DNA of 10,896 nt from Acidobacteriaceae bacterium (GTDB lineage: Bacteria > Acidobacteriota > Terriglobia > Terriglobales > Acidobacteriaceae), in contig JAOAPJ010000109.1 of assembly GCA_025462805.1 (NCBI GenBank), positions 1 through 10,896 on the forward strand. The letters are read 5' to 3'. Positions 1-7,423 of the stretch are shown here, piece by piece. A program made the position numbers and the translations under genes. The first letter of the stretch is position 1; every line of letters begins with the position of its first letter. The notes under the pieces are model-generated. The model did no database searches and was not told where the DNA came from. It saw only the letters and a program-made list of their open reading frames with translations.

Positions 1-12
1 GGTTGCGATAGC

Positions 13-1197
13 ATGGCCCTCATGGCTCGCATCTCCCGCCGCGTCGTCGTGGCGATGGCACCGCTTCTCCCTTTTATGACACGCACACTCCTGTCTCAAG
101 CAAATGCCACCCGCAAGCCGCTGCTCTATATCGGCACCTACACACACGACATGGGGCCTGGCGGCGAGGCGGACGGGATCTACATGGCCCAATGGGAAGA
201 CAGCGCTGGCAGCCTGACACCCCTCCAGCGTGCCGCGGAGACGACCGATCCGTCTTTTCTCGCGGTTACTCCCACCGGGGATGCACTCTTCTGCGTCAAT
301 GAGACGGAGAACATCCGGCAGCCGGATGGCACGAAGGGTGGGTCAGTGACCGCGTTCCGGCGCGACCACGCGAGCGGCCGGCTGATGCGCCAGAACACCG
401 TCCCCTCCGGTGGAAGCGATCCCTGCCACATCACGACAGATCGCGCCGGTCGCGTCGTCTATGTGGCGAACTACACGAGCGGCACACTGAGCTCCTATCG
501 CGTGAACCCGAAGGGCCTCGATGGTCCGGTCGCGCACGTCGCTTTCCATGGCCGCGGACCTGACAAGGAACGGCAGGAGGGCCCGCATACCCACGGCGTC
601 ACGCTGTCTCCGGATGAACGGTTCCTGCTGGTGAACGATCTTGGCATCGATCGCATCATGGTCTTCCACACCAATCTCGCGACCGGCGAACTGAAGGAGG
701 CGGGCGCGCCCTGGCAGGCGAAGCCAGGCTCCGGGCCGCGGCACTCCATCTTTCATCCCAATGGACGCTGGCTCTACTCGATCAATGAGATGGCCTCCTC
801 GGTTGATGTGCTGGGATGGAATGCGCAGTCCGGACATCTGACCTCGCTATCGGAACTGCCGATCCACTCCGCCAGCTTCACGGGCCAGAGCAAGGCTGCC
901 GAGCTGATGGTGGATCATGCGGGACGGTTCCTCTACGCCTCGAACCGCGGGGAAGAGACCCTTGTGGTCTTCGCGGTCGATCCCGAGACCGGCGCGCTCA
1001 GCTTTGTGCAGCGTATCAACAGCGGCGGCAAAACGCCGCGCAGCTTCACCCTGGATCCATCCCAGCGGTGGCTGGTCGTAGCCAACCAGGATACGCAGAA
1101 CATAGTCGTCTTCGCACGGGATCCACAAAGCGGGAAGTTGAAGCAGACGGACCGCAGCTACCGGCTTGGCGCGCCAGTATCGCTGCTGTTCGTTTAG
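13..1197 (+). CDS. Exported lactonase-family beta-propeller protein (6-phosphogluconolactonase/YbhE type)
   Basis: The 394-residue protein has the repeating blade pattern of the YbhE-type lactonase family, which hydrolyses sugar lactones such as 6-phosphogluconolactone. After the N-terminus comes YIGTYT (39-44), a family hallmark. Then come blades with DPSFLAVTPTG, PCHITTDRAGR, GPHTHGVTLSPDERF, GSGPRHSIFHPNGRW, AELMVDHAGRFLYASNRG and PRSFTLDPSQRWLVVANQD. The last blade ends at the C-terminus, so the propeller looks complete. Residues 9-32 form a signal-peptide-like stretch: two Arg, a hydrophobic core, then ANA as a possible cleavage site. This suggests export, perhaps by Tat because of the SRRVVV start, whereas E. 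coli Pgl is cytoplasmic. Its true substrate is therefore open. The start is uncertain: no ribosome binding site is visible in the 12 upstream bases, no in-frame stop lies before it, and a second ATG is at 22. The gene could begin left of the window. It ends 3 bp from the convergent ATPase gene. Confidence 0.9.
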   Translation: MALMARISRRVVVAMAPLLPFMTRTLLSQANATRKPLLYIGTYTHDMGPGGEADGIYMAQWEDSAGSLTPLQRAAETTDPSFLAVTPTGDALFCVNETENIRQPDGTKGGSVTAFRRDHASGRLMRQNTVPSGGSDPCHITTDRAGRVVYVANYTSGTLSSYRVNPKGLDGPVAHVAFHGRGPDKERQEGPHTHGVTLSPDERFLLVNDLGIDRIMVFHTNLATGELKEAGAPWQAKPGSGPRHSIFHPNGRWLYSINEMASSVDVLGWNAQSGHLTSLSELPIHSASFTGQSKAAELMVDHAGRFLYASNRGEETLVVFAVDPETGALSFVQRINSGGKTPRSFTLDPSQRWLVVANQDTQNIVVFARDPQSGKLKQTDRSYRLGAPVSLLFV

Positions 1198-1200
1198 CCA

Positions 1201-2040
1201 CTACGACAGATATTCCTTCAGGAACGGATCGTCCGAGTGCACCAGCTCGTGCGTGGTGCCGTCGAAGATGAGGCGGCCCTCGTGCAGCACCATGAAGCTG
1301 GTATCGCGATCGGCTTCACCTGCGGGCAGCAGCACCATCTCGTTTCTGTCGCGATCGAAGACATGCGTAGCCAGCATGAAGGCATCCTGCAGGCGATGCG
1401 TGATCAGGATGGAGCTGGTGTGGTAGACATCACGCTGCTTCATGATCAGGGCGACAATGTTGGTTGACGTGATTGGGTCGAGGCCGCCGGTCGGAGAATC
1501 GTAAAGCAGGAGGCTCGGCTTTGAGATAATTGCGCGCGCGATGGCGACGCGGCGTCGCATGCCGCCCGAGAGCTCCGAGGGGACCTTCTCCATGGTCTTG
1601 TCCAGTTCCACGAAACGCAGCGCTTCGAGCACGCGTTGATCCACCTCTTCGTCCGGCACATGCCGCTCGATGAGGCGATAGCCCACGTTGTCACGGATGT
1701 TCATCGAGTCGAACAACGCACCTTCCTGGAAGACCATCCCGACACACGAGCGCAGCTCGAAGATGTCGTCTTCCCGCATCGCCGTGATCTCATGGCCGAA
1801 GATGAAAATGCGTCCGCTGTCTGGTCGAATCAGCCCGTTGGCCAGCTTCATCAGTACGCTCTTGCCGCCGCCCGCCGGACCGAGAAGCAGGCGCGTCTCG
1901 CCTGCCTTCACTTGAAAGGAAATCTCTTTCAGGACCTCATTGCGATCGAAGCGGATGGAGACATTCTCGAAGACAACGGGCGGCGTGCCAGGCTTGGGCT
2001 GGAACCGGCTCGATGCAGTCTCTGGGGTCGCGGTAGGCAT
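1201..2040 (-). CDS. mlaF: MlaF-type ABC transporter ATP-binding protein (MCE lipid transport), Walker B Glu replaced by Ser
   Basis: This 279-residue ATPase is the likely cytoplasmic motor of an MlaE-type permease, a family that moves phospholipids or other lipids across the envelope of Gram-negative bacteria. Visible motifs are Walker A GPAGGGKS (54-61), Q-loop VFQEGALFDSM (103-113), ABC signature LSGGMRRR (157-164), Walker B LLLYDS (177-182), D-loop GGLDP (185-189) and switch His in ITHR (His215). The EGALFDSMNIRDNV stretch after the Q-loop is typical of the MlaF subfamily. The residue after the Walker B Asp is Ser182 (codon TCT at 1497-1495), where nearly all active ABC ATPases have the catalytic Glu. 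The rest of the protein is intact, so this is not a decayed gene. The ATG is 13 nt after the permease stop, giving a clear two-gene unit, but no obvious Shine-Dalgarno precedes it. The gene symbol is by family only; true orthology to E. coli mlaF is inferred. Confidence 0.9.
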   Translation of the reverse strand: MPTATPETASSRFQPKPGTPPVVFENVSIRFDRNEVLKEISFQVKAGETRLLLGPAGGGKSVLMKLANGLIRPDSGRIFIFGHEITAMREDDIFELRSCVGMVFQEGALFDSMNIRDNVGYRLIERHVPDEEVDQRVLEALRFVELDKTMEKVPSELSGGMRRRVAIARAIISKPSLLLYDSPTGGLDPITSTNIVALIMKQRDVYHTSSILITHRLQDAFMLATHVFDRDRNEMVLLPAGEADRDTSFMVLHEGRLIFDGTTHELVHSDDPFLKEYLS

Positions 2041-2053
2041 GAGGAGTTCGGGG

Positions 2054-2833
2054 TCAACGTCCGAAGATGCCGATCATCGTGCGGCTGATGATGAAATCGA
2101 TCACGATGATGAGCACCGACGCGACGACCACCGCCTGCGTAGTCGAGCGTCCCACGCCCTGCGTGCCGCCCCGGGTCGACATACCGAAGTAGCAGCCGAC
2201 CGAAGCAATGATGAAGCCGAAGAAGACCGGTTTGATGAGTCCTTGGAACACATCCGCGAAGACCAGCGATTGATAGGCGGTATGAAAGTATTGCGAGCCG
2301 CTCTGTCCCAGCAGGAACACGGCAACGAAGGCTCCGCCCAGCGTCCCCACGGTGTCCGAGATGATGGTGAGGAAGAAGTTCATGGTCACGGTGGCAACCA
2401 TGCGGGGCACCACCAGCTTCTTCATCGGGTCCGTACCGAGGGCACGCATCGCGTCGATCTGCTCTGTCACCATCATGGAGCCGAGTTCAGAGGCCATACC
2501 CGACGCGTTGCGCCCGGAGATCATCAGCGAAGTCAGCACCGGACCAAGCTCCTTGATCATCGATAGCGAGACCAGGGTGCCCGTGAGGGCAGTGGCGCCG
2601 AAGGTGGACAGTGAGGATGCCGACTGCAGGGCCAGCACGGCGCCGGTGAAGAAGCCGGTCAGGATGACGATCGGGATCGAGCCGACACCGATGATGTCTG
2701 CCTGCGTGAACATATCGTTGACGTAACGGGGGCGCCGAAAGAGATTCGTGAGCGCACTGCCGGAGAGGATCGCGTAGTCCTGCACGGAGCTGACGCTTTT
2801 CCTGGCGAAGCTATCCAGCGAGCCGATGGCCAT
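2054..2833 (-). CDS. mlaE: MlaE-family ABC transporter permease (MCE lipid transport)
   Basis: About 259 residues from the ATG at 2833. It is the integral inner-membrane subunit of an MCE/Mla-type lipid transporter and pairs with the ATPase encoded 13 nt downstream. The MlaE (formerly DUF140) family is recognised by GRNASGMASELGSMMVTEQIDAM followed by RALGTDP and KLVVPR, the conserved cytoplasmic coupling segment; the first of these spans roughly the middle of the chain. Around it lie about five hydrophobic segments, starting with the IGVGSIPIVILTGFFTGAV stretch and ending with a VLIIVIDFIISR helix near the C-terminus. Length fits the family. An upstream GTG at 2857 would add eight residues (MFCRYNSP); I prefer the ATG because the family normally begins close to it, but neither start has a good ribosome binding site. 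A 92-nt gap separates it from the response regulator upstream, with no convincing terminator in it. Confidence 0.92.
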   Translation of the reverse strand: MAIGSLDSFARKSVSSVQDYAILSGSALTNLFRRPRYVNDMFTQADIIGVGSIPIVILTGFFTGAVLALQSASSLSTFGATALTGTLVSLSMIKELGPVLTSLMISGRNASGMASELGSMMVTEQIDAMRALGTDPMKKLVVPRMVATVTMNFFLTIISDTVGTLGGAFVAVFLLGQSGSQYFHTAYQSLVFADVFQGLIKPVFFGFIIASVGCYFGMSTRGGTQGVGRSTTQAVVVASVLIIVIDFIISRTMIGIFGR

Positions 2834-2925
2834 GGGGGAATTGTAACGGCAGAACACGGCGAGCTATGCAGGCGCGCTGTGCGCCGCGCAAAGAGTCATT
2901 TGCTGGTGTGATTCCTCGCCCGGCG

Positions 2926-4353
2926 CTATTCCTTGACCTTCTTGCGGATCTCGATGTTGAGGCGCTTGATCTTCTGGTTCAGGGTGGAGAGCGGGATGTG
3001 GAACTGCTCGGCCGCGTCGGTCTGGTTCCAGTTACAGCGCTCCAGCTTGTCAATGATGATGCGGCGCTCGATGTCTTCGAGGATATCGAACAGCGAGGCA
3101 TTCGCATCGTGCTCCAGGAGGGACGCCGAGTAGGAACGGCCGGTCAGCTCACCGGGCAGCACCTCAAGTTGGATCACCGGAGTGGGAGAGAGCGCGACCC
3201 CTCGCGCGATGACGTGCTCCAGCTCGCGTACGTTGCCCGGCCAATCATAGTCCATCATGGCTCGCATCACCTCGGGAGCCACCCGGCGCAGCTCGAGCTG
3301 GTTGTCCAGCGAGAAGTGCTCGAGAAAGTAGTTCGCCAGCAGAGGGATGTCCTCGCGCCGCGAGCGCAGCGGGGGCAGGTCTATGGTGACGACATTCAGG
3401 CGGTAGTAGAGGTCTTCGCGGAAGCGGCCCTCGCGCACCGCCTGGCGCAGATTACTGTTGGTTGCGGCCAGGATGCGCACATCCACCTGCACCTCCTGCA
3501 CGGAGCCGAGAGGGCGGAAGCGGCGGTCCTGCAGCACGCGCAGGATCTTCGCCTGCGTCTCCAGGCCCATGGTCCCGATCTCATCCAGAAAGAGTGTTCC
3601 GCCATTGGCGATCTCGAACAGGCCCTTCTGGGCGGCATGAGCGGAGGTAAAGGCGCCCTTAACATGCCCGAAGAGTTGCGATTCCAGCAGTTCGGTTGGG
3701 AGTGCCCCAGTGTTAATCGGCACGAAGGGCTTATCTCGGCGCGGCGAATTGGCATGGATAGCCTTGGCAATGACGTCTTTGCCGGTGCCGGTTTCCCCTT
3801 GGATCAGCACAGTGAAGCGCGAAGGCGCCACCTGAGCAACGAGGTCCAGGATCTTGAGCATCCCCTCGCTCTTGCCGACGATGTTCTCAAAGGTATAGCG
3901 CTGCTTCAGCGCCCGTTTCAGTTGGACGTTCTCTTCTTCGGTGCGGTGCTGTGTGATGGCCGCACGAATATCCGCCAGCAGCTTCTCGTTCTCCCACGGC
4001 TTCTGAACGAAGTTGCGGGCTCCCGCGCGGATGGCATCCACTACGTTGTTCACGGTGCCGTACGCCGTGATCATGATCACGGGGAGCTGCGGATGCCGCT
4101 CGAGAACGCGTGGCAGGAGATCGATGCCATTCTCTCCGGGCAAGGAGAGGTCCAGCAGCACCAGGTCATACGGCTGCCGTTCCAGTTCATCGAGGCCCTT
4201 CACTCCATCGGCAGCCATGCCGACGGAATATCCCTCGAGCATGAGCAGCGTTTCGAGCGACTCACGAATGGCAGCCTCGTCATCGATGATCAGGATGCGG
4301 GCGCTCTGGATCTCGGTGGGCGGTGGCGGCACCAGTGTAGTGACTTCAGACAT
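2926..4353 (-). CDS. Sigma-54-dependent response regulator, NtrC family (REC-AAA+-Fis HTH)
   Basis: A 475-residue enhancer-binding protein that should activate sigma-54 promoters after phosphorylation by the adjacent kinase. The receiver domain (about 18-132) has the acidic pair Asp24/Asp25, phospho-acceptor Asp68 in LLDLSLPG, Thr96 and Lys118. The AAA+ domain (about 155-385) has Walker A GETGTGKD (186-193), Walker B TLFLDEIG with Asp257/Glu258, arginine-finger region FREDLYYRLN (311-320) and WPGNVRELEH (371-380). A Fis-type helix-turn-helix follows (about 424-465; NQTDAAEQFHIPLSTLNQKI). The sigma-54 contact loop reads GAFTSA (233-238) instead of GAFTGA. The start is supported by an AAGGAAA ribosome binding site and by the 8-nt overlap with the kinase stop. 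No partner promoter with good -24/-12 elements was found in the window, so its targets are unknown; the downstream transport genes are candidates only by proximity. Confidence 0.95.
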   Translation of the reverse strand: MSEVTTLVPPPPTEIQSARILIIDDEAAIRESLETLLMLEGYSVGMAADGVKGLDELERQPYDLVLLDLSLPGENGIDLLPRVLERHPQLPVIMITAYGTVNNVVDAIRAGARNFVQKPWENEKLLADIRAAITQHRTEEENVQLKRALKQRYTFENIVGKSEGMLKILDLVAQVAPSRFTVLIQGETGTGKDVIAKAIHANSPRRDKPFVPINTGALPTELLESQLFGHVKGAFTSAHAAQKGLFEIANGGTLFLDEIGTMGLETQAKILRVLQDRRFRPLGSVQEVQVDVRILAATNSNLRQAVREGRFREDLYYRLNVVTIDLPPLRSRREDIPLLANYFLEHFSLDNQLELRRVAPEVMRAMMDYDWPGNVRELEHVIARGVALSPTPVIQLEVLPGELTGRSYSASLLEHDANASLFDILEDIERRIIIDKLERCNWNQTDAAEQFHIPLSTLNQKIKRLNIEIRKKVKE

Positions 4354-7228
4354 GCAGCGGTTTCCTTACGGCGGGGAATTCGAGATGGAAGGTCGTGCCC
4401 TGGCCCACGGCGCTCTCCACGTGGATGCGCCCGGCGTGCTCCTGGATGATGCCATAGGTGACCGCGAGTCCCAGGCCCGTGCCACGACGCTGGCCCTCAG
4501 CGGTTGCGTTCTTGGTGGTGAAAAACGGATCGTAAATGCGCTGCATATGCTCGGGAGCGATGCCGGAGCCACTGTCAGCGATCACCACGCCCACACGGCC
4601 ATTCGACTCCGTCGCGACGCGCAATGATCCGCCGGCAGTCATGGCGTCTTTGGCGTTCAAGAAGAGATTCAGAAAGACCTGCTGCAGCTTGCCCGAGTTG
4701 CCGACGATCCGCGGCAGGTCCGGATTAAGTTTCGTCTCGATCCGGACCGCGCTGGTCTTGAACTGGTGATCGAGCAGCGTCAGCGTGTCCCGGATGATGC
4801 CGTTCAGGTCGAGCTCAGAGAACTCCGTGCTTCCAGTCCGCGAGAAGTTGAGCAGGCTGTTGACGATCTCCGAGGCGCGGAAGGTCTGGCTGGTGATGCG
4901 ATCGAGCAGGGGTGCCAGACGCTCATCTCCGCGCACCTGCTTGGCCAGCATCTGCGTATAGCTGGAGATGACCGCCAGCGGGGTGTTGACCTCATGCGCG
5001 ACACCGGCGGCCAGCAGTCCGATCGACGAGAGCTTCTCGGCCTGGGCGAGCTGGGCCTCTAACTGCATGCGCCCGGTGATGTCGTCGACCAGGATGATGC
5101 GGCCCACCACCGAAAAGCTGCGCGACACCAGCGGCGCGATCGCGATATTCGCCGTGCGTGTCTCGCCGGTGCGCATCGGCAGTTGGAACTTGTACAGATT
5201 GTGAACGCCAGGCTCTTCCTTGACCCGGTGGAACTCAGCCACGAACTCTTCCGGGAAAATGGCAGATAAAGGCTGGTTCAGCACGTCCACGCGGGGCAGC
5301 GCGAACATGACCTCCATCTGTGCGTTCCAGCTCTCGATCCTCTCGTCGAGTCCAATAGCCAGAATGCCGACATTGATCGACTCGACGATGTTCTCGTTGA
5401 ATTCCTTCAACCGTTCATACTCGGAGACCTTCTCGGCTAGCGATGCATACAGTCGCGCGTTCTGGATCGCGATGCCGATGTAGGAGGCGAGCGACTGGAG
5501 CAGCTCAACATCCTCTGAGGAGAGGAAATCACCGGAAGTGGTGCGGCCCAGGCCGACCACGGCGATGGTGCGCTGCTGCACCCGGCAGGGCAGGTAGTAA
5601 TGCAGGTCCAGCGCTGCGGCGGCGGCCCGCCCAGTCTCGCTCAGATGCAGGGCGTGTTGCGGGTTCTCCAGGAAAAGGTGGGAGCCACTCTCGCCGTCTT
5701 CGCTAGGCGCGTTTTCATCGAACTTCAGGAAACTAAGATCGAGAGCCCGCGCCTGCGGGCTGGTGGCCGGCAACAGTCCGGCTCCTGGCCCATTGGCAGC
5801 GGCCAGTGTGTATCGTCCGCGCGGCCCGTCGATAAAGATCGCCACGCGGGAGACAAGCAGAGTGCGAGTGAGGCGATCAGTGACAGAGGCAAGCACAGCA
5901 TCAAGGTCCGTCTCGGAGCTGAGGTCGCGCCCGAAGTCGATCAGAGTCTGACGGTAGTCATACCGGCGCCTATCGAAGACGCGATCCACCTGCCCCTGGA
6001 TCACCCGCTTCAGTGGCTCGAAGAGCTGGGCCGTAATAATGATCGTGATCACCAGTCCCCAGGCGCCGAAGCTGGGCAGCTTGGTGTGGACGACCTCAGC
6101 AAAAAGTCCAACCGCGCCGAAGTAGAGCCCGATCAGTGCCGCGGTGGCCAGCGTATAGGCCACGCCCCGCTTGAAGATCAGGTCGACGTCCATCAGGCCA
6201 TACCGGACGATCGCCCAGGAGAAGGTCAGCGGCAGAAAGACCAGGCATAGCCCCGCGATCTTATTGAGGATCGAGGGTGTCGGCCAGCCCGCCAGGAACG
6301 GAATCACGTAGAGCACCGTGAACGGCACCACGGCCAGGAGCGTGCCGCGGGTCAGCCACTTCAACTGTTGCCGGCGCAGCGGATTATGCGTGCGCTGGTA
6401 ATGGACGAAGAACACCATCGCTGCCAGTACGTAGTAGGCGGCCAGATAGCCGATGGCGATCTGGTCCAGGCGATGCAGCAGCAGCTCAGTGGCAGACCAG
6501 TAGACGAAGGCCGTCGCCTGCACGGCCAGCACCGCCACGGCTGGCAGATAGAGCAGTGTCAGGAGCCAGCCGGGAGGTGATCCGCCTTTGTTTTCCCGGC
6601 TGCGCTCCTCCGAGAAGGCCAGCGCAAAGTGAAGGAAGAGCGCCGGCTGCAACGCCCCCGCCAGCATGTTGCCCCAGTAGATGCTCCAGTCGAAGGCATT
6701 CAGCTTGCCAGTCGCATGGAAGGCATAGAGAACGAAGGACACTAGGCAGAAGACGAAAAAGTGTGTGGAGTGAGGCGCAGTCCATCGGCGGAACAGGACG
6801 TAGAGTCCGATGAGCAGGTAGACCAGGGCCACCAGCCGCAGACCCTCATACTGCGAACGATCCTGGGTGATCAGGATGACCGGGGCATCGATGCGAACGC
6901 CGGAGCGGAGCAGCGTGTACTCAATTTTGCGGTAAGAGCCCGTCCGGAACCACTCGCGGACCAGGCTTGCCATGCGTGGCGTGGGCGTCGCGTGAACCCC
7001 GGCGGACAGCAGGACGTCCCCTGGCTTGATACCCGCCAGCTCCCCAGGGGAACCGGCGGGCACACGCTGGGCCTCGAGACCGCCGTGCGCCTCCACCCAC
7101 CAGATCCCGTCGGTCGGCTTCTGGTACTCGGCATCTTTTACTAGGTTCAGCGACGCAAGGATGGTCGCTGCCAGCGTGAAGAGCGCCAGGGTAAGCACAG
7201 TCAGCCGAATTGAGAGAGACTTCTGCAT
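4346..7228 (-). CDS. Multi-pass sensor histidine kinase with PDZ, GAF and PAS domains
   Basis: About 960 residues from the ATG at 7228. An in-frame GTG at 7273 would add 15 residues; the ATG is chosen because the first membrane helix starts right after it. In the longer numbering the order is: membrane helix (22-44); extracytoplasmic PDZ-like domain (about 60-135; AGSPGELAGIKPGDVLLSAG); about nine further helices (145-420), the later ones carrying AIVRYGLMDVDLIFKRGVAY, typical of multi-pass ComP-like kinases; GAF (about 450-610); PAS (about 625-735); HisKA with His760 in GVAHEVNTPL; and HATPase with N-box FLNAKDAM, G1 DSGSGI, F-box FFTTK and G2 GTGLGL. All catalytic boxes are intact, so it should autophosphorylate and pass phosphate to Asp68 of the regulator encoded next, whose start overlaps its stop. 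The PDZ position suggests sensing of exposed or misfolded C-terminal peptides, or protein-protein contact, in the periplasm; this is inference. Confidence 0.93.
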   Translation of the reverse strand: MQKSLSIRLTVLTLALFTLAATILASLNLVKDAEYQKPTDGIWWVEAHGGLEAQRVPAGSPGELAGIKPGDVLLSAGVHATPTPRMASLVREWFRTGSYRKIEYTLLRSGVRIDAPVILITQDRSQYEGLRLVALVYLLIGLYVLFRRWTAPHSTHFFVFCLVSFVLYAFHATGKLNAFDWSIYWGNMLAGALQPALFLHFALAFSEERSRENKGGSPPGWLLTLLYLPAVAVLAVQATAFVYWSATELLLHRLDQIAIGYLAAYYVLAAMVFFVHYQRTHNPLRRQQLKWLTRGTLLAVVPFTVLYVIPFLAGWPTPSILNKIAGLCLVFLPLTFSWAIVRYGLMDVDLIFKRGVAYTLATAALIGLYFGAVGLFAEVVHTKLPSFGAWGLVITIIITAQLFEPLKRVIQGQVDRVFDRRRYDYRQTLIDFGRDLSSETDLDAVLASVTDRLTRTLLVSRVAIFIDGPRGRYTLAAANGPGAGLLPATSPQARALDLSFLKFDENAPSEDGESGSHLFLENPQHALHLSETGRAAAAALDLHYYLPCRVQQRTIAVVGLGRTTSGDFLSSEDVELLQSLASYIGIAIQNARLYASLAEKVSEYERLKEFNENIVESINVGILAIGLDERIESWNAQMEVMFALPRVDVLNQPLSAIFPEEFVAEFHRVKEEPGVHNLYKFQLPMRTGETRTANIAIAPLVSRSFSVVGRIILVDDITGRMQLEAQLAQAEKLSSIGLLAAGVAHEVNTPLAVISSYTQMLAKQVRGDERLAPLLDRITSQTFRASEIVNSLLNFSRTGSTEFSELDLNGIIRDTLTLLDHQFKTSAVRIETKLNPDLPRIVGNSGKLQQVFLNLFLNAKDAMTAGGSLRVATESNGRVGVVIADSGSGIAPEHMQRIYDPFFTTKNATAEGQRRGTGLGLAVTYGIIQEHAGRIHVESAVGQGTTFHLEFPAVRKPLHV
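4361..4367 (-). promoter_or_regulatory. Ribosome binding site of the response regulator, inside the kinase gene
   Basis: On the minus strand this reads AAGGAAA, 7 nt before the regulator ATG at 4353. It lies within the last codons of the kinase, whose TGA stop (4348-4346) overlaps the regulator start as ATGTCTGA. Translation of the two is therefore likely coupled, keeping kinase and regulator in a fixed ratio. Confidence 0.6.
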
Positions 7229-7320
7229 GCGCAGGCAAAGGCCTGGGAGTGTGTTCAGTGTAGTGCGAAGCACGCCGGTTGCCAGCCTTTTCTAATGCCC
7301 GGCGTGCCACGCGGTGGATC

Positions 7321-7348
7321 TGTAAAGCCTTACAGCAGAAGGTGTAAG
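7321..7348. promoter_or_regulatory. Candidate operator: three TGTAA/TTACA half-sites
   Basis: TGTAA (7321-7325) and TTACA (7330-7334) form an inverted repeat with a 4-nt spacer. CTTACA (7329-7334) and TGTAAG (7343-7348) form a second inverted repeat with an 8-nt spacer. The two direct TGTAA copies start 22 bp apart, about two helical turns. The site is some 90 bp upstream of the kinase ATG, a plausible place for a regulator of the kinase operon. The bound protein is unknown, and chance occurrence cannot be excluded. Confidence 0.35.
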
Positions 7349-7423
7349 CGCCCTGATGGCCATCTGAGGCACGGAGCGCGTGCACAGCTGAACTGTCAGG
7401 GTTCCATGAAACGGGAGGCCCCT

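Noticed and set aside
343..837. 164-codon minus-strand frame opposite the lactonase gene.
   Set aside because: Antisense to well-conserved propeller blades and without recognisable motifs.
2871..2885. GGCGC-GCTGT-GCGCC hairpin between the regulator and permease genes.
   Set aside because: Only five pairs and no T-run on the minus strand; too weak to call a terminator that would split the operon.
2866..4449. Long open frame on the plus strand, 527 codons, opposite the response regulator gene.
   Set aside because: It is antisense to a gene with complete REC, AAA+ and HTH motifs; its translation has no recognisable domain and low-complexity composition. Long antisense frames are expected in GC-rich coding DNA.
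7296..7310. GTGGCACG on the minus strand, resembling a sigma-54 -24 element before the kinase operon.
   Set aside because: The following GC is only 8 bases after the GG, not the required 10, and the -12 position reads GCATTA, not TTGC.
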